Positions 24,203-34,000 of a stretch of 41,849 nt of DNA are shown here, in pieces (the stretch's first letter is position 1; each line of letters begins with the position of its first letter). The position numbers and the translations under genes are program-made. The notes beneath the pieces were generated by a model, which saw only the letters and a list, made by a program, of their open reading frames with translations, did not search any database and was not told the DNA's origin. The DNA lies in the NCBI GenBank assembly GCA_028284635.1, contig JANQRJ010000078.1, positions 1-41,849 of the forward strand, in the 5' to 3' direction. Source of the DNA: Pelagicoccus sp. Lineage in GTDB: Bacteria > Verrucomicrobiota > Verrucomicrobiia > Opitutales > Opitutaceae.

Positions 24203-27200
24203 ATGTATCTAGCAAGCCAAACCATTGGCCGGGCACTCGCGCTTATCGCGTGCCTGCTGATGTTTTTATCTACCTCGATGTCCGCTGAAGAAATTCAGGT
24301 TTTCGACATTGGAGCAGATGCTGCTTCCAAGACGCTCAAAAGCTTCTCCAGGCAAGCGAAGGTAAGCATATTATACAGCCCCAAAGCGGTAAGAGGCATA
24401 CGAACAAACGAGGTAAAGGGACTGATGAATCCAAGCGTGGCCCTCGGGCTCATGCTCAAAGGCACCGAGCTCGCCTTCGTCGGAGACGGCGAGACCGGCG
24501 CCTTCGCAGTAAAGCGGTCAGACCCTTCGGCAGTTGCAGGACCACGCAACCAAACACTCGTACCAATGACTAAACCGCAAACCGAAAAAGACCCCTCGAG
24601 CCGCAGCAAACGAATGCTTGCCACGGCTTTGACCGCCGCCATAAGCGCGGCAGCATCCCCCGTATCTGCCCAGGATGACAATGAAGAAGATATATTCTCT
24701 CTGAGCCCGTTTGTCGTCGAAGCGTCCGAAGACGAAGGCTGGCGCTCGAACAGTACGCTGGCCGGCACGCGCTTCAAGACCCCGACCAGAGATCTGGCTG
24801 CCTCTATAGAAGTCTACACCAAGGAGTTCTTGGAGGACAATGCGATCAACAACCTCTCCGATGCTGCGCTCTACGCCAGCAATGCGGAGGGGTCCCTTGA
24901 ATATACGGACGTGGCCGACGGGGTGGACTTCGACAACGAAGGCCAACTCACCAAGCCGGGCAACCAAACGCGTGTACGCGGCCTGCGAGCTCCGGACAAT
25001 ACGCGCAACTACTTCACGGTCGCCTCCCCAATCGATACTTACAACATGGGACGTCTAACCTACAGCCGTGGACCCAATTCCATTTTGTTCGGCTTGGGAA
25101 GTCCTACGGGCATCGTCGAGTCCTCCCCCTTGCGGGCGAACTATGAGGATGGAGGCACTATAGACGTCGCGTTCGACAATCTAGGCAGTCATCGCTTCGC
25201 TTTCTCCTACAATAAGGTTTTATGGGAGGACAAGCTTGCCGTTGTCATCGCTGGCTTGAGGGACAGCGAGGAGACGATATTCCATCCTACTTACGATCGC
25301 GACGATCGATTCTACGGAGCCATAGGATTCGATCCATTCGAAGGCACGCGAATCGATATTTCCTACGAGGAGATCGATGTAGATGCCTCGCGCTCGCGTA
25401 CCTGGTACATCCCTGACCATTTGACTGCTTGGATAGATGCTGGCAGACCTTCGTACGATCCGCTCACGAGAGAATATAAGGTCGACGGAGTGGTCACGCC
25501 AGAGGCTAGCTCTGGCGCCAGGACTATCCCTTATGATGAGGTCGTGATCTTCAGCAACGCAGATGGAAGTCTGGCATCGCCGATCGGGTTTACTAGAAAT
25601 GGAGAATTTGACGGTGACGGGACCGGTGACGGGACTCTTGAGTCCAGCACTGCGCAGCTTAGGCGTAGCGCCGGCCTTCTAGAGAACTCAGGAGGGCTGG
25701 GTTTTGGGGCCAATACGAAAACCAGTCTGCTCGACAATTCCGTCTTCCCTGTGTTCTATAACTCTCAGAACAGCGTCTTTGCGGATGACGAGGCCAATAT
25801 TCTCGATATATCGCTTAGCCAGCGTATCCTAAAGGATTTGTATGTCGAGTTGGCCTACCATAACGAGAACTATCATCAGCTATTCCTCTCTCAAGGTCGC
25901 GGAGCGGAAGCCGCTCCCTTCATCGATATCAATGAAGTGCTTCTAAACGGCGAACCCAACCCGAACTTCGGGCGTTTAGCCATCTTGTCAGAGCCTTGGG
26001 GGCAGGTGGAGTCGATCGACACCGAGGTTGCTCGGGCTACTGCGTCTTATACCTTCGATTTCACTGAGAAGACCGACGGCTGGGCCCGTTGGCTGGGACG
26101 TCATCAGATCGCGCTGATGGGAGAGAAAAACGAAACGGAAATCTTACGGGACCGCATCGTCGAGCTTGTCGTCAACGATCCGACTATCGATGGCGTTCCC
26201 CTTTACGAAAACAAGGTGACCGGAGGGCGACGGATTCGGCGGGTAATATATATTGATGACCCTGCTCGGCCTGGGGAGGTTGCGGGCCTGCAGAAGCAAG
26301 TGAGACCTGATCTTCTCTCCTCCACTTGGAGCGGTCTGCTTGCCCCGGCGCCCGACGGGTCCTGGGTCCCATTTGATGGAGACGTCGTCACCCGATTTGA
26401 GCTAGGGAATGGCGCTACCGCTCATTTCAGGGAGCTTGATTCGGGTCTTGGCGTAATACAAAGCTCGTTGCTCGAAGGTCATCTCGTTTTCTCCGTTGGC
26501 TATCGCGAAGATACCACAACGCGCTTCTCAAACAATGTCCCGCGGGATCCTGAAACCGGTTTGGTGACTTTGCCTACCTCCGTCGAGATTGGTGAGGAAT
26601 TCGAGGACTACAGTTTCAAGACCAACACGCGCACCCGAGGAGTAGTTGCTCATGGAGCAGGACCTTTGAGCTTTCTCTCGGCTCACTATCAAGAGTCTAG
26701 CAACTTCAATCCGCAGCCGCTGCGCTCGATTACCGGCCGCGTCCTCGACGCCCAGATTGGCGATGGCAAGGACTACGGTTTCTCGATGAGTCTTCTCGAA
26801 AACAAGTTGAGAGTTAAGGTCAATTGGTTCGAAAACGAGCTGCAAAACGTCAACAATATCTCCGTTGAGCTTATCGCTCGCTGGAGAATCAATGGATTTG
26901 AGGCCAATATCGCTAATTTCTTTAATAGTGGCCTCGTAAATGACGTCGAGTGGAGAAAAAATATTATCGAGGAGAACGGCCTTACCTACCAGTTTCCGAC
27001 AGCTTTCACGGGTCACATGGGGAATCGTTGGAACGGCGAGCTGAACCTGCCTGCTTTGGGGACGGAATCCGATCCGACCCGAAACGTAGCCTTTCTCGAG
27101 GCTATCGGCTATACCGGACCTACTGCTCAATTCGCCAAAAGTCTCAGCAACGATACCCGATCATTTACCGATCTGACCTCGGAGGGCATCGAGATAGATG

Positions 27201-27868
27201 TCGAATATCAGATTACCGACAATTGGTTCTTGAAGGCCAATGCTTCTCAGACGGAATCCATCAATTCCAACGTAGGAACCGATGTGCTCGATTATCTCGA
27301 CTCGCGTGCAGCTCTCTATGAATCGCTGTTCCCTCACACTCAACGCCTAAGCGACGGAAGAACGTGGGAAGAGTTTTACGCGAACCGCCTCATTCTGGAA
27401 AGAGCGGAGCTGGCAAAGGACCTGGAAGGGCTTCCCAATCCGCAAATCCGCGAATACCGCGTCAACGTCAATACCCGCTACGCCTTCAACGAAGGACGGT
27501 TTGACGGCCTGACCATCGGTGGAGCTACTCGCTGGCGGTCCGCTCCTTCCATCGGCTTTTTAAGCGCGCTCAATCCTGTCACGGAAAAGCCGAAGTTCGA
27601 TGCCACTCGACCTATCGAAGGCGATGAAACCTTGGAATTCGATGCGTTTGCCAGCTACAAGTTCAAAGAGCTCTTTGGCAAGAATATCGATATGACGTTG
27701 AGGCTCAATATCCGCAATCTCTTCGACAATCGCGATCCTGTTGCTCAAGAGGCGGTAGACCGCATACCAGCCGATGAAATAGGCTCCTCTCCGCCTATAC
27801 CAGTCGTGACGCGCTACGCGCCGACTTTGCCTCGAGAGTTTATATTATCAGCGAAATTCGAATTCTAG
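24203..27868 (+). CDS. TonB-dependent transducer with N-terminal STN signalling domain
   Basis: A 1221-residue outer-membrane receptor. A signal peptide (1-28) leads to an STN domain (about 30-105: VFDIGADAASKTLKSFSRQA), which in FecA-type receptors signals to FecR. A second signal-peptide-like stretch lies inside (about 135-157: KRMLATALTAAISAAASPVS), followed by the usual Opitutia receptor start (FSLSPFVVEASEDEGW, STLAGTR). Plug-type sequence (TRVRGLRAP, RLTYSRGPNSILFGLGSPTG) and a beta-barrel ending LPREFILSAKFEF follow. The barrel part is more AT-rich than neighbouring genes. Receptor class and signalling role are clear; the imported substrate is not. Confidence 0.9.
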   Translation: MYLASQTIGRALALIACLLMFLSTSMSAEEIQVFDIGADAASKTLKSFSRQAKVSILYSPKAVRGIRTNEVKGLMNPSVALGLMLKGTELAFVGDGETGAFAVKRSDPSAVAGPRNQTLVPMTKPQTEKDPSSRSKRMLATALTAAISAAASPVSAQDDNEEDIFSLSPFVVEASEDEGWRSNSTLAGTRFKTPTRDLAASIEVYTKEFLEDNAINNLSDAALYASNAEGSLEYTDVADGVDFDNEGQLTKPGNQTRVRGLRAPDNTRNYFTVASPIDTYNMGRLTYSRGPNSILFGLGSPTGIVESSPLRANYEDGGTIDVAFDNLGSHRFAFSYNKVLWEDKLAVVIAGLRDSEETIFHPTYDRDDRFYGAIGFDPFEGTRIDISYEEIDVDASRSRTWYIPDHLTAWIDAGRPSYDPLTREYKVDGVVTPEASSGARTIPYDEVVIFSNADGSLASPIGFTRNGEFDGDGTGDGTLESSTAQLRRSAGLLENSGGLGFGANTKTSLLDNSVFPVFYNSQNSVFADDEANILDISLSQRILKDLYVELAYHNENYHQLFLSQGRGAEAAPFIDINEVLLNGEPNPNFGRLAILSEPWGQVESIDTEVARATASYTFDFTEKTDGWARWLGRHQIALMGEKNETEILRDRIVELVVNDPTIDGVPLYENKVTGGRRIRRVIYIDDPARPGEVAGLQKQVRPDLLSSTWSGLLAPAPDGSWVPFDGDVVTRFELGNGATAHFRELDSGLGVIQSSLLEGHLVFSVGYREDTTTRFSNNVPRDPETGLVTLPTSVEIGEEFEDYSFKTNTRTRGVVAHGAGPLSFLSAHYQESSNFNPQPLRSITGRVLDAQIGDGKDYGFSMSLLENKLRVKVNWFENELQNVNNISVELIARWRINGFEANIANFFNSGLVNDVEWRKNIIEENGLTYQFPTAFTGHMGNRWNGELNLPALGTESDPTRNVAFLEAIGYTGPTAQFAKSLSNDTRSFTDLTSEGIEIDVEYQITDNWFLKANASQTESINSNVGTDVLDYLDSRAALYESLFPHTQRLSDGRTWEEFYANRLILERAELAKDLEGLPNPQIREYRVNVNTRYAFNEGRFDGLTIGGATRWRSAPSIGFLSALNPVTEKPKFDATRPIEGDETLEFDAFASYKFKELFGKNIDMTLRLNIRNLFDNRDPVAQEAVDRIPADEIGSSPPIPVVTRYAPTLPREFILSAKFEF

Positions 27869-27915
27869 ACTCCGAACTAGCGAAGCATCTGCTTCAGTAA
27901 ACTTGATAATTATAG

Positions 27916-27948
27916 AGGCGCAGTGATCTTCGATCACTGCGCCTTTTT
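27916..27948 (+). terminator. Rho-independent terminator after the TonB receptor
   Basis: A 12-bp GC-rich stem, GGCGCAGTGATC / GATCACTGCGCC, with loop TTC, followed by TTTTT. It is 48 bp after the receptor stop. Confidence 0.92.
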
Positions 27949-28036
27949 CCTTCCGCTCGCTGTATTGAAAACCTTAGCTCCACTTTGTTGATTTCAGTCG
28001 CTCGGGGAGGGCGGGTGCGAATGAAATGTTGTCCTG

Positions 28037-28283
28037 GTAGGGCCCGATCGTCCCGCAAATGCGCATTGGCGTCAACTTAAGCCAAAAAGTGTCGTACTGG
28101 AGGGCAATGCTCCGTCATTGCCGCGGAGCCTACAAGGGGAATAACCGGTGCGGCAACGACGGAGCGTTGCCCTCCAAAGGATGCTTCTTACGTTAAGTTG
28201 ACGCTTATGCGCAAATGCGGGAGCCGTGTTGCAGGATCCATTCTCCTGCGGCTCCCGCGGTCGGCGGGACGGTCGGGCCCTAC
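28037..28283. repeat. REP pair, GTAG-GGCCC family, interrupted by a miniature element
   Basis: Outer arms: GTAG 28037-28040 with GGCCCGATCGTCCCGC, and GCGGGACGGTCGGGCC ending CTAC 28280-28283. Inside the right half a further hairpin (GGGAGCCG ... CGGCTCCC) surrounds TTGCAGGATC (28229-28238). The left arm is interrupted by the 146-bp element at 28064-28209; removing it with one copy of its flanking repeat restores CCCGCAAATGCGGGAGCC. Confidence 0.8.
28064..28209. mobile_element. 146-bp miniature element with inverted ends and paired REPs inside
   Basis: The ends are CATTGGCGTCAACTTAA and, inverted, CATAAGCGTCAACTTAA. Inside are two facing REPs: GGAG (28099) with GGCAATG-CTCCGT-CATTGCC, and the inverted GGAG-GGCAACG copy ending at 28175. 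The direct repeat CGCAAATGCG flanks it (28054-28063 and 28210-28219), which looks like a 10-bp target duplication, although the near-palindromic target makes the exact edges uncertain. It has no coding capacity. A second copy is at the right window edge. Confidence 0.72.
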
Positions 28284-29052
28284 CTCTGCCCATCAGAGGA
28301 CACGCTTTCAATCGCACCCGGAGAGTGCTTGTCAAAGAACCTGAGCTCGTCGATTGAGCGTCTCGCCTAATCGTTTCCCAGCAAAGAATGCTCCCGTCAT
28401 GCAATTTTTCGGACGAGATGCCAAGTCCGCCAGGCATCGGTACAGGATGGCGAGCAGCTTGCGGTAGGGCGTGGGCACGCTCACAGGTAGGTACTGGCGA
28501 AGGTGGTCGCGGGATTAGAACCGAAAAGCCCCACCAGGCGAAGAGCCGTCGAGCTCGTTGAGCTTGCACGCCTTTACCGGGTTGACCGGTCAGGGGCAAC
28601 AGCCATTCCAGCAGTGCGAAGAATTCCCTGAAGCCCTCGCCGCTGAAGGAAACGCGCGTTGGCTTTCCGGAAGGACTTCTACGGCAGACACAGTTCTGTC
28701 GAGGGAACGTATGAGACGCAGGCGCAAACAGCCTGCAAGACACAATTCTCTACACAAGTCATTGATCTAAAACATCTTAAACAAACTCTTTGGTAAGGTT
28801 ACTAAAAAGTCCGCGCACCCCGCTCCTGGCCTGCCAAACTTCGATAGCCGACGCTACGCGGCACGCGACGAATCTACGAAGATTGGCAACGCCAGAACCG
28901 AATCTCTCGAAAAAAGTGCAAAATAACCCAATAATACTACTTTACTCTTTTATTATTTAATTTTATCTTTTAGCCCTTTTCAAGAAGAGGGTCTAATATT
29001 CGCATTAGGCCTCAATTATCCACCCTTTCAGATTTCCAACCCTCCAGGAGAA
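28284..29052. other. Non-coding stretch before the rnf operon
   Basis: No convincing gene is seen on either strand. A long minus-strand open frame runs through this region and the repeats, but it has no recognisable domain and an arginine/proline/serine-rich composition expected of chance frames in GC-rich DNA; a decayed gene around 28300-28750 cannot be excluded. From 28918 to 29000 the DNA turns very AT-rich (TTTACTCTTTTATTATTTAA), the likely promoter area of the apbE-rnf operon. Confidence 0.5.
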
Positions 29053-30069
29053 GTGAAGCGAAGGCAGTTTGTTTTTGGCGTTCTCGGAGCCGCAGCAGCA
29101 GGTCTGTGCGGCGCACGCTATTTGTCGCGGTCCATGGCCGGCGCAGATTCCAGTCTCACTGGTCCGCTGGTCAAGGTGTCCAAAACTGGACAAGCCCTTG
29201 GGACAAAAGTGGTTATTTCAGTTTTTCACCGGGATTCAGCAGCAGCAAAAAGGGCGCTCGCGGAAGCTTTCGAGGCTATCGAGCAGGTCGAGCAAGTCAT
29301 GAGCCTCTACCGGCCTGAAAGCCAGTTGAGCCAGCTGAATCTCCACGGCTACCTGGCCGATCCTCATCCATTCCTCCGAGAAGTGCTAGAGAGGGCGATC
29401 CGTCTCTCCAAGCAAACCTCGGGAGCTTTCGACATTTCGGTGCAGCCTCTTTGGGCCGCCTACGAAGCGGCATCGAAGGAAGGCCGCTTGCCTACCCGCA
29501 GTGAGATCGCGAGCGCTCGGAGAAAAGTGGATTGGCAACGCATAGAGCTCTCTCCGGAGCGAGTCGCATTCGGCCAAAAAGGCATGGCTCTGACTCTGAA
29601 CGGAATCGCTCAGGGCTATGCAGCCGACGCCGCTTCCAAGGCCTTGAGGGCCCGCGGCATCCAGCAAGCCCTCATCGACAGCGGAGAAATCAGCTCCGTC
29701 GGCACCCCAGTTCAAAAGGATCGATGGACCATCGGCATCAAGCATCCGCGAGAAACGGAGGCATTCATCGGCTTCGCGGGGCTGCAAGGCCGCTGCTTGG
29801 CAACTTCCGGAGACTACGAAACCGTTTTCACCGACGACTTCGACCACCATCATCTCCTGGACCCGCATACCGGACGCTCGCCAAGCCAGCTCTCCAGCGT
29901 CGCCATCGCCGCTCCCACCGCCATGGAGGCAGATGCCTTGTCCACCGCCGTTTTCGTAATGGGCCTCGAGAGAGGCAAGGCATTCGTAGACCGCCTGCCC
30001 AACGTGGACGCCCTATTCGTCGACAAGTCGAGTCGGACCACCCGTACCTCGAACTTCCCTCTAGTATAA
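29053..30069 (+). CDS. apbE: FAD:protein FMN transferase, for Rnf flavinylation
   Basis: A 338-residue ApbE protein that attaches FMN covalently to a threonine of RnfD and RnfG outside the cytoplasmic membrane. It begins with a twin-arginine type signal (KRRQFVFGVLGAAAAGL). Diagnostic segments are MSLYRPESQLSQLN, TSGAFDISVQPLW, LNGIAQGYAAD, the substrate-binding DSGEISSVG, SGDYE and HHHLLDPHTGRSP, plus TAMEADALSTAVFVMG. The GTG start is used because it begins the signal peptide; AGGAG ends only 2 nt before it, an unusually short spacing. It is the first gene of the rnf operon, 24 bp ahead of rnfB, matching the need of its targets. Confidence 0.92.
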   Translation: MKRRQFVFGVLGAAAAGLCGARYLSRSMAGADSSLTGPLVKVSKTGQALGTKVVISVFHRDSAAAKRALAEAFEAIEQVEQVMSLYRPESQLSQLNLHGYLADPHPFLREVLERAIRLSKQTSGAFDISVQPLWAAYEAASKEGRLPTRSEIASARRKVDWQRIELSPERVAFGQKGMALTLNGIAQGYAADAASKALRARGIQQALIDSGEISSVGTPVQKDRWTIGIKHPRETEAFIGFAGLQGRCLATSGDYETVFTDDFDHHHLLDPHTGRSPSQLSSVAIAAPTAMEADALSTAVFVMGLERGKAFVDRLPNVDALFVDKSSRTTRTSNFPLV

Positions 30070-30093
30070 TCGACGTAGACGGAGGCGGTTATC

Positions 30094-30987
30094 GTGTTAA
30101 ACGAATCCACATTCTATATAGTGCTGGGAGCCCTCCTTTTCATGGGCTCTCTCGGATTCGTCCTCGCCGCAACGCTCACCGTGGCAAACAAGAAGCTGCA
30201 CGTCGCGGAAGACCCGCGGATCGACGAAGTCGAAGAGATGCTGCCGAAAACCAATTGCGGAGCGTGTGGAAGTCCCGGCTGCCGAGCATTCGCCGAATCC
30301 TGCGTCGCGGGTGACGCCAACCCCGCCAAGTGCACCGTCAGTCCGCCGGAGATGACCGCGTTTATCGCCGACTATCTCGGGGTGGAGCTCGGAGAGCAGG
30401 AGAAGATCGTAGCCCGGCTCGCTTGCGCAGGCGGCAACCACGTCGCTCGCATGCGCTCACGCTATAGCGGCCTCAAGTCCTGTCGAGCCGCGTTGGCTGC
30501 CGGCGGCGGAGGCAAGGCTTGCTCCTGGGGCTGCCTCGGGCTCGCAGATTGCGAGGTGTCTTGCGATTTCGACGCGATCCACATGGATGAACACGGCCTG
30601 CCGGTAGTCGACGAGGACAAGTGCGTGGCCTGCAACGACTGCGTAGAGGCCTGCCCCCTGGATCTCTTTTCGCTCCAACCCGTGAGCCACCGGCTTTGGG
30701 TCGCCTGCAAGAGCCTGGCCGAGGGAGACGAAGCGCTTGCCGATTGCGAAGTCGCTTGCACCGGCTGCGCCCGCTGCGCCGCCGATGCGCCAGGCGGGCT
30801 GATCAAAATAGAGAACAATCTGGCCGTCGTGGACTACACGAAAAACGCCCTCGCCACCCCTCTCCCTATCCAGCGATGCCCCACCGGCGCCATCGTTTGG
30901 CTCGAGGACCAGAAGACGACCAAAGGAGCCGCCGCCAAACGCATCATCCGCAAAACCCCGCTCCCCATCCAGTCAGACCGACTTTAG
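30094..30987 (+). CDS. rnfB: Rnf complex subunit B, electron-input iron-sulfur protein
   Basis: A 297-residue protein from GTG at 30094, with GGAGG 8 nt upstream. One membrane helix (about 8-30) is followed by the N-terminal cluster domain (Cys55, 58, 63, 80 in NCGACGSPGC). A ferredoxin-like region comes next: Cys143/147/153/157, and Cys177/180/183/187 in CVACNDCVEACP. A second ferredoxin-like pair keeps Cys222/225/228 (CTGCARC) and Cys262 (RCPTGAI). The partner cluster's ligands are gone: CAADAP replaces the usual CxxxCP and no CxxCxxC precedes CPTGAI. RnfB is the entry point for electrons from ferredoxin. Directly upstream of the pyruvate oxidoreductase gene. Confidence 0.93.
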   Translation: MLNESTFYIVLGALLFMGSLGFVLAATLTVANKKLHVAEDPRIDEVEEMLPKTNCGACGSPGCRAFAESCVAGDANPAKCTVSPPEMTAFIADYLGVELGEQEKIVARLACAGGNHVARMRSRYSGLKSCRAALAAGGGGKACSWGCLGLADCEVSCDFDAIHMDEHGLPVVDEDKCVACNDCVEACPLDLFSLQPVSHRLWVACKSLAEGDEALADCEVACTGCARCAADAPGGLIKIENNLAVVDYTKNALATPLPIQRCPTGAIVWLEDQKTTKGAAAKRIIRKTPLPIQSDRL

Positions 30988-31047
30988 CCAAACACCCTTT
31001 TTCCCACTCACTAGCAAGCATCCAGTACCCACTCACCCAATACGAAT

Positions 31048-34000
31048 ATGGTCTCTACGAAAAGCTCCGTCAAATATCCCGGAATCCCAGCTGCGATGGA
31101 TGGCAACACCGTCGTCATCATGTGCGAACGCGAATCCAGCGACGCAGCCGGAGCCTACCCAATCACGCCCTCCACTCAAATGGGCGAGTACTGGGCCGAA
31201 GAAACGGCCAAGGGCCATATTAACATCTCCGGGCATCCGCTCATCTTCATCGAGCCCGAAGGCGAGCATGCCGCGGCTGGCGTCACCGCCGGCATGTCGA
31301 TGACCGGCCTCCGCGCCTCCAACTTCTCCTCCGGGCAAGGCATCGCCTACATGCACGAGTCCCTCTACGGAGCGGTCGGCAAGCGCCTGCCCTACATCCT
31401 CAACGTCGGATGCCGAGCCATCACCAAGACCACGCTCAACGTGCACGCTGGCCACGATGACTACCATCTGATGGACGATACCGGCTTCTTCCAAGTCCTC
31501 GGGAAAAACGGACAAGCCGCCGCCGACCTCAACATCATCTCACGCAAGATCGCCGAGCTGTCGCTTACTCCCGGCGCCGTCGGCCAAGACGGTTTCCTCA
31601 CCACTCACCTCATCGAGACCTTGCTCGTTCCCGAGCGCGGTCTCATCGAAGAATACCTCGGTCGACCAGACGACCTGATCGACACGCCGACCCCCGCCCA
31701 GCGCATCCTCTACGGCGAAAAGCGTCGCCGCGTTCCCATGGTTTGGGACGTCGACAACCCAGTCCTCTCCGGCTCCGCCCAAAACCAGGACGCCTACATG
31801 CAGTCGGTCGCAGCCCAGCGACCCTATTTCTTCGAACACATTTCGGCCATCACAGACCAGTGCATGGCCGAGTTCGCCGCCCTAACCGGCCGCGAATACA
31901 AGCGCGTATCCACTTACCGCTGCGAGGACGCAGACTACCTGGTCCTCGCCCAAGGCAGCATACAAGGCACCGCCGAAGCCGTGGCCGACTACCTGCGCGA
32001 AGCGCGCGGCGTGAAAGTCGGCGTCGTAGACCTCACCATGTTCCGGCCTTTCCCAGGCGACTTGCTCGGCGATATCATCAAGGGCCGAAAAGGGATCGTG
32101 ATCCCGGAACGCACCGACCAACCTCTTGCCGAGGATCTGCCCGTCATTCGCGAAGTTCGCGCCGTCATCAGCAAGTGCCTCGAAAACGGCCTGTCGAAAA
32201 AAGGCAAGGAAGCCTACCCGGACTACGCCACGTATTCAAAACAAGGAGACGCTCCACCTCTCTACTCCTGCTCCTTCGGACTAGGCAGCCGAGACCTGCA
32301 GCCGGAAGCCATCATCGGAGCCATCGAAAACATGCTCCCGGACGGAGCCCAGAAGAAGTTCTTCTACCTCTCCATCGACTTCCTCTACAACAAGCCTTCT
32401 CCCAAGAACCAGATTCATCAGGAGCGCCTCCTCGAGGCCTACCCCGACATTGCCGAACTCGCAGTCAAGGGCAGCGAAAACCCGAACCTCCTCCCCAAAG
32501 GAGCCGTCACCGTACGCATGCACTCCGTCGGCGGGTGGGGCGCGATCACCACCGGCAAGAACCTCGCCATCACGCTCAACGAGCTTCTCGGCTACCACAT
32601 CAAGGCCAATCCCAAGTACGGCTCGGAAAAGAAGGGCCAGCCCACCACCTACTACCTCTCCGCCGCGCCGGAGCCCATCCGCATCAATTGCGAGTACCAT
32701 TTTGTGGATACGGTACTCTCGCCCGACCCCAACGTATTCAGCCACTCGAATCCGCTCTTCGGACTGAAGAAAGGCGGCACCTTCATCATCCAGAGCGACC
32801 TCGATTCGCCCGAGGCAGTCTGGCAGTCCTTCCCCGTCCACTCGCAAAAGTACATCCTCGATAACCAAATCAAGGTCGTCTATCTCGACGCCTTCAAGAT
32901 CGCCCGCGAGGAAGCAACCGATCCCGAGCTCCAGTTCCGCATGCAGGGAATCGCCTTCCAAGGCGCCTTCTTCGCCGCGTCGAATCTCATGGAAACGGCC
33001 AACTTCACCGAAGAAGGGCTCTTCAAGGCCATCCACGAGCAGATCGAACGCAAGTTCGGCAGCAAGGGCGCCCGCGTCGTCGAGGACAACATCCGCGTCG
33101 TGCGTCGCGGTTTCGACGAAATCGTATCGCTGCAGGAAATGGAAGTTTCCGCTCCGCAAAAAGCCGCCCCACGCAAGGAGACCGACCTTCCCCTCATGCT
33201 CAAGCGCACGCCGGCCAGCGACGATCCGAAGACCGACACCCACCGCTTCTGGGAGCAGACAGGAAGCTTCTATCTCGGTGGCAGACCCAACGATCACGTC
33301 GCCGACCCGTTCTCCGCCCTCGCTCTGATTCCGGCCAACACCGGGCTCTATCGCAACATGACGCAGATCCGCTTCCGCCACCCAGTGTGGCATCCGGAAA
33401 AGTGTACCGCCTGCAGCGACTGCTTCACGGTCTGCCCGGACAGCGCCATCCCCGGACTCGCATGCTCCGTTTCGGCAGCTTTCGAAACCACCATCAAGCG
33501 AGTCGTCAAGCAAGGCCATCAAGTGAAGCATCTGCACAAGGCCGTCCGTGTAGTTGAGAAGAAACTACGCGCCGCCACAAACGCGATCAACGGATCTCGC
33601 GAAGACGCCAGTATCGCGACCGCCCCGCTGATCGTCGACGCCATCTCCGACACCATCGCGGAAGCGACCGAGGACAAGGAAGCCCTCATCCAGGAGTTCG
33701 AGTGGTTCCGCGAATCCCTGGGCGACTTCAAGTTCGCCTTCACCAAACCCTACTACGACCAGCGCGAGAAAAAGCAGCCAGGAAGCGGCGGCCTCTACGC
33801 GATCACCATCAATCCCTACACCTGCAAGGGCTGCATGCTCTGCGTCGACGTTTGCGACGACGGCGCGCTGACCACGATCGAGCAGACCTCCGAGAGCGTC
33901 AGCAAGCTGGAGTCCGAATGGGACTACTGGCTCGACCTGCCGACGACCCCCAAGGACTTCATGCGCATCGACGACATCGACGAAAAGGTCGGCGCCCTCG

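Noticed and set aside
28072-28743. 223-codon minus-strand open frame
   Set aside because: Its end is made of the miniature element and REP sequence, no domain or conserved motif is seen, and no ribosome site was found.
32281-33537. 418-codon minus-strand open frame
   Set aside because: Antisense shadow of the pyruvate oxidoreductase, with valine/leucine/glutamate-rich composition typical of such shadows.
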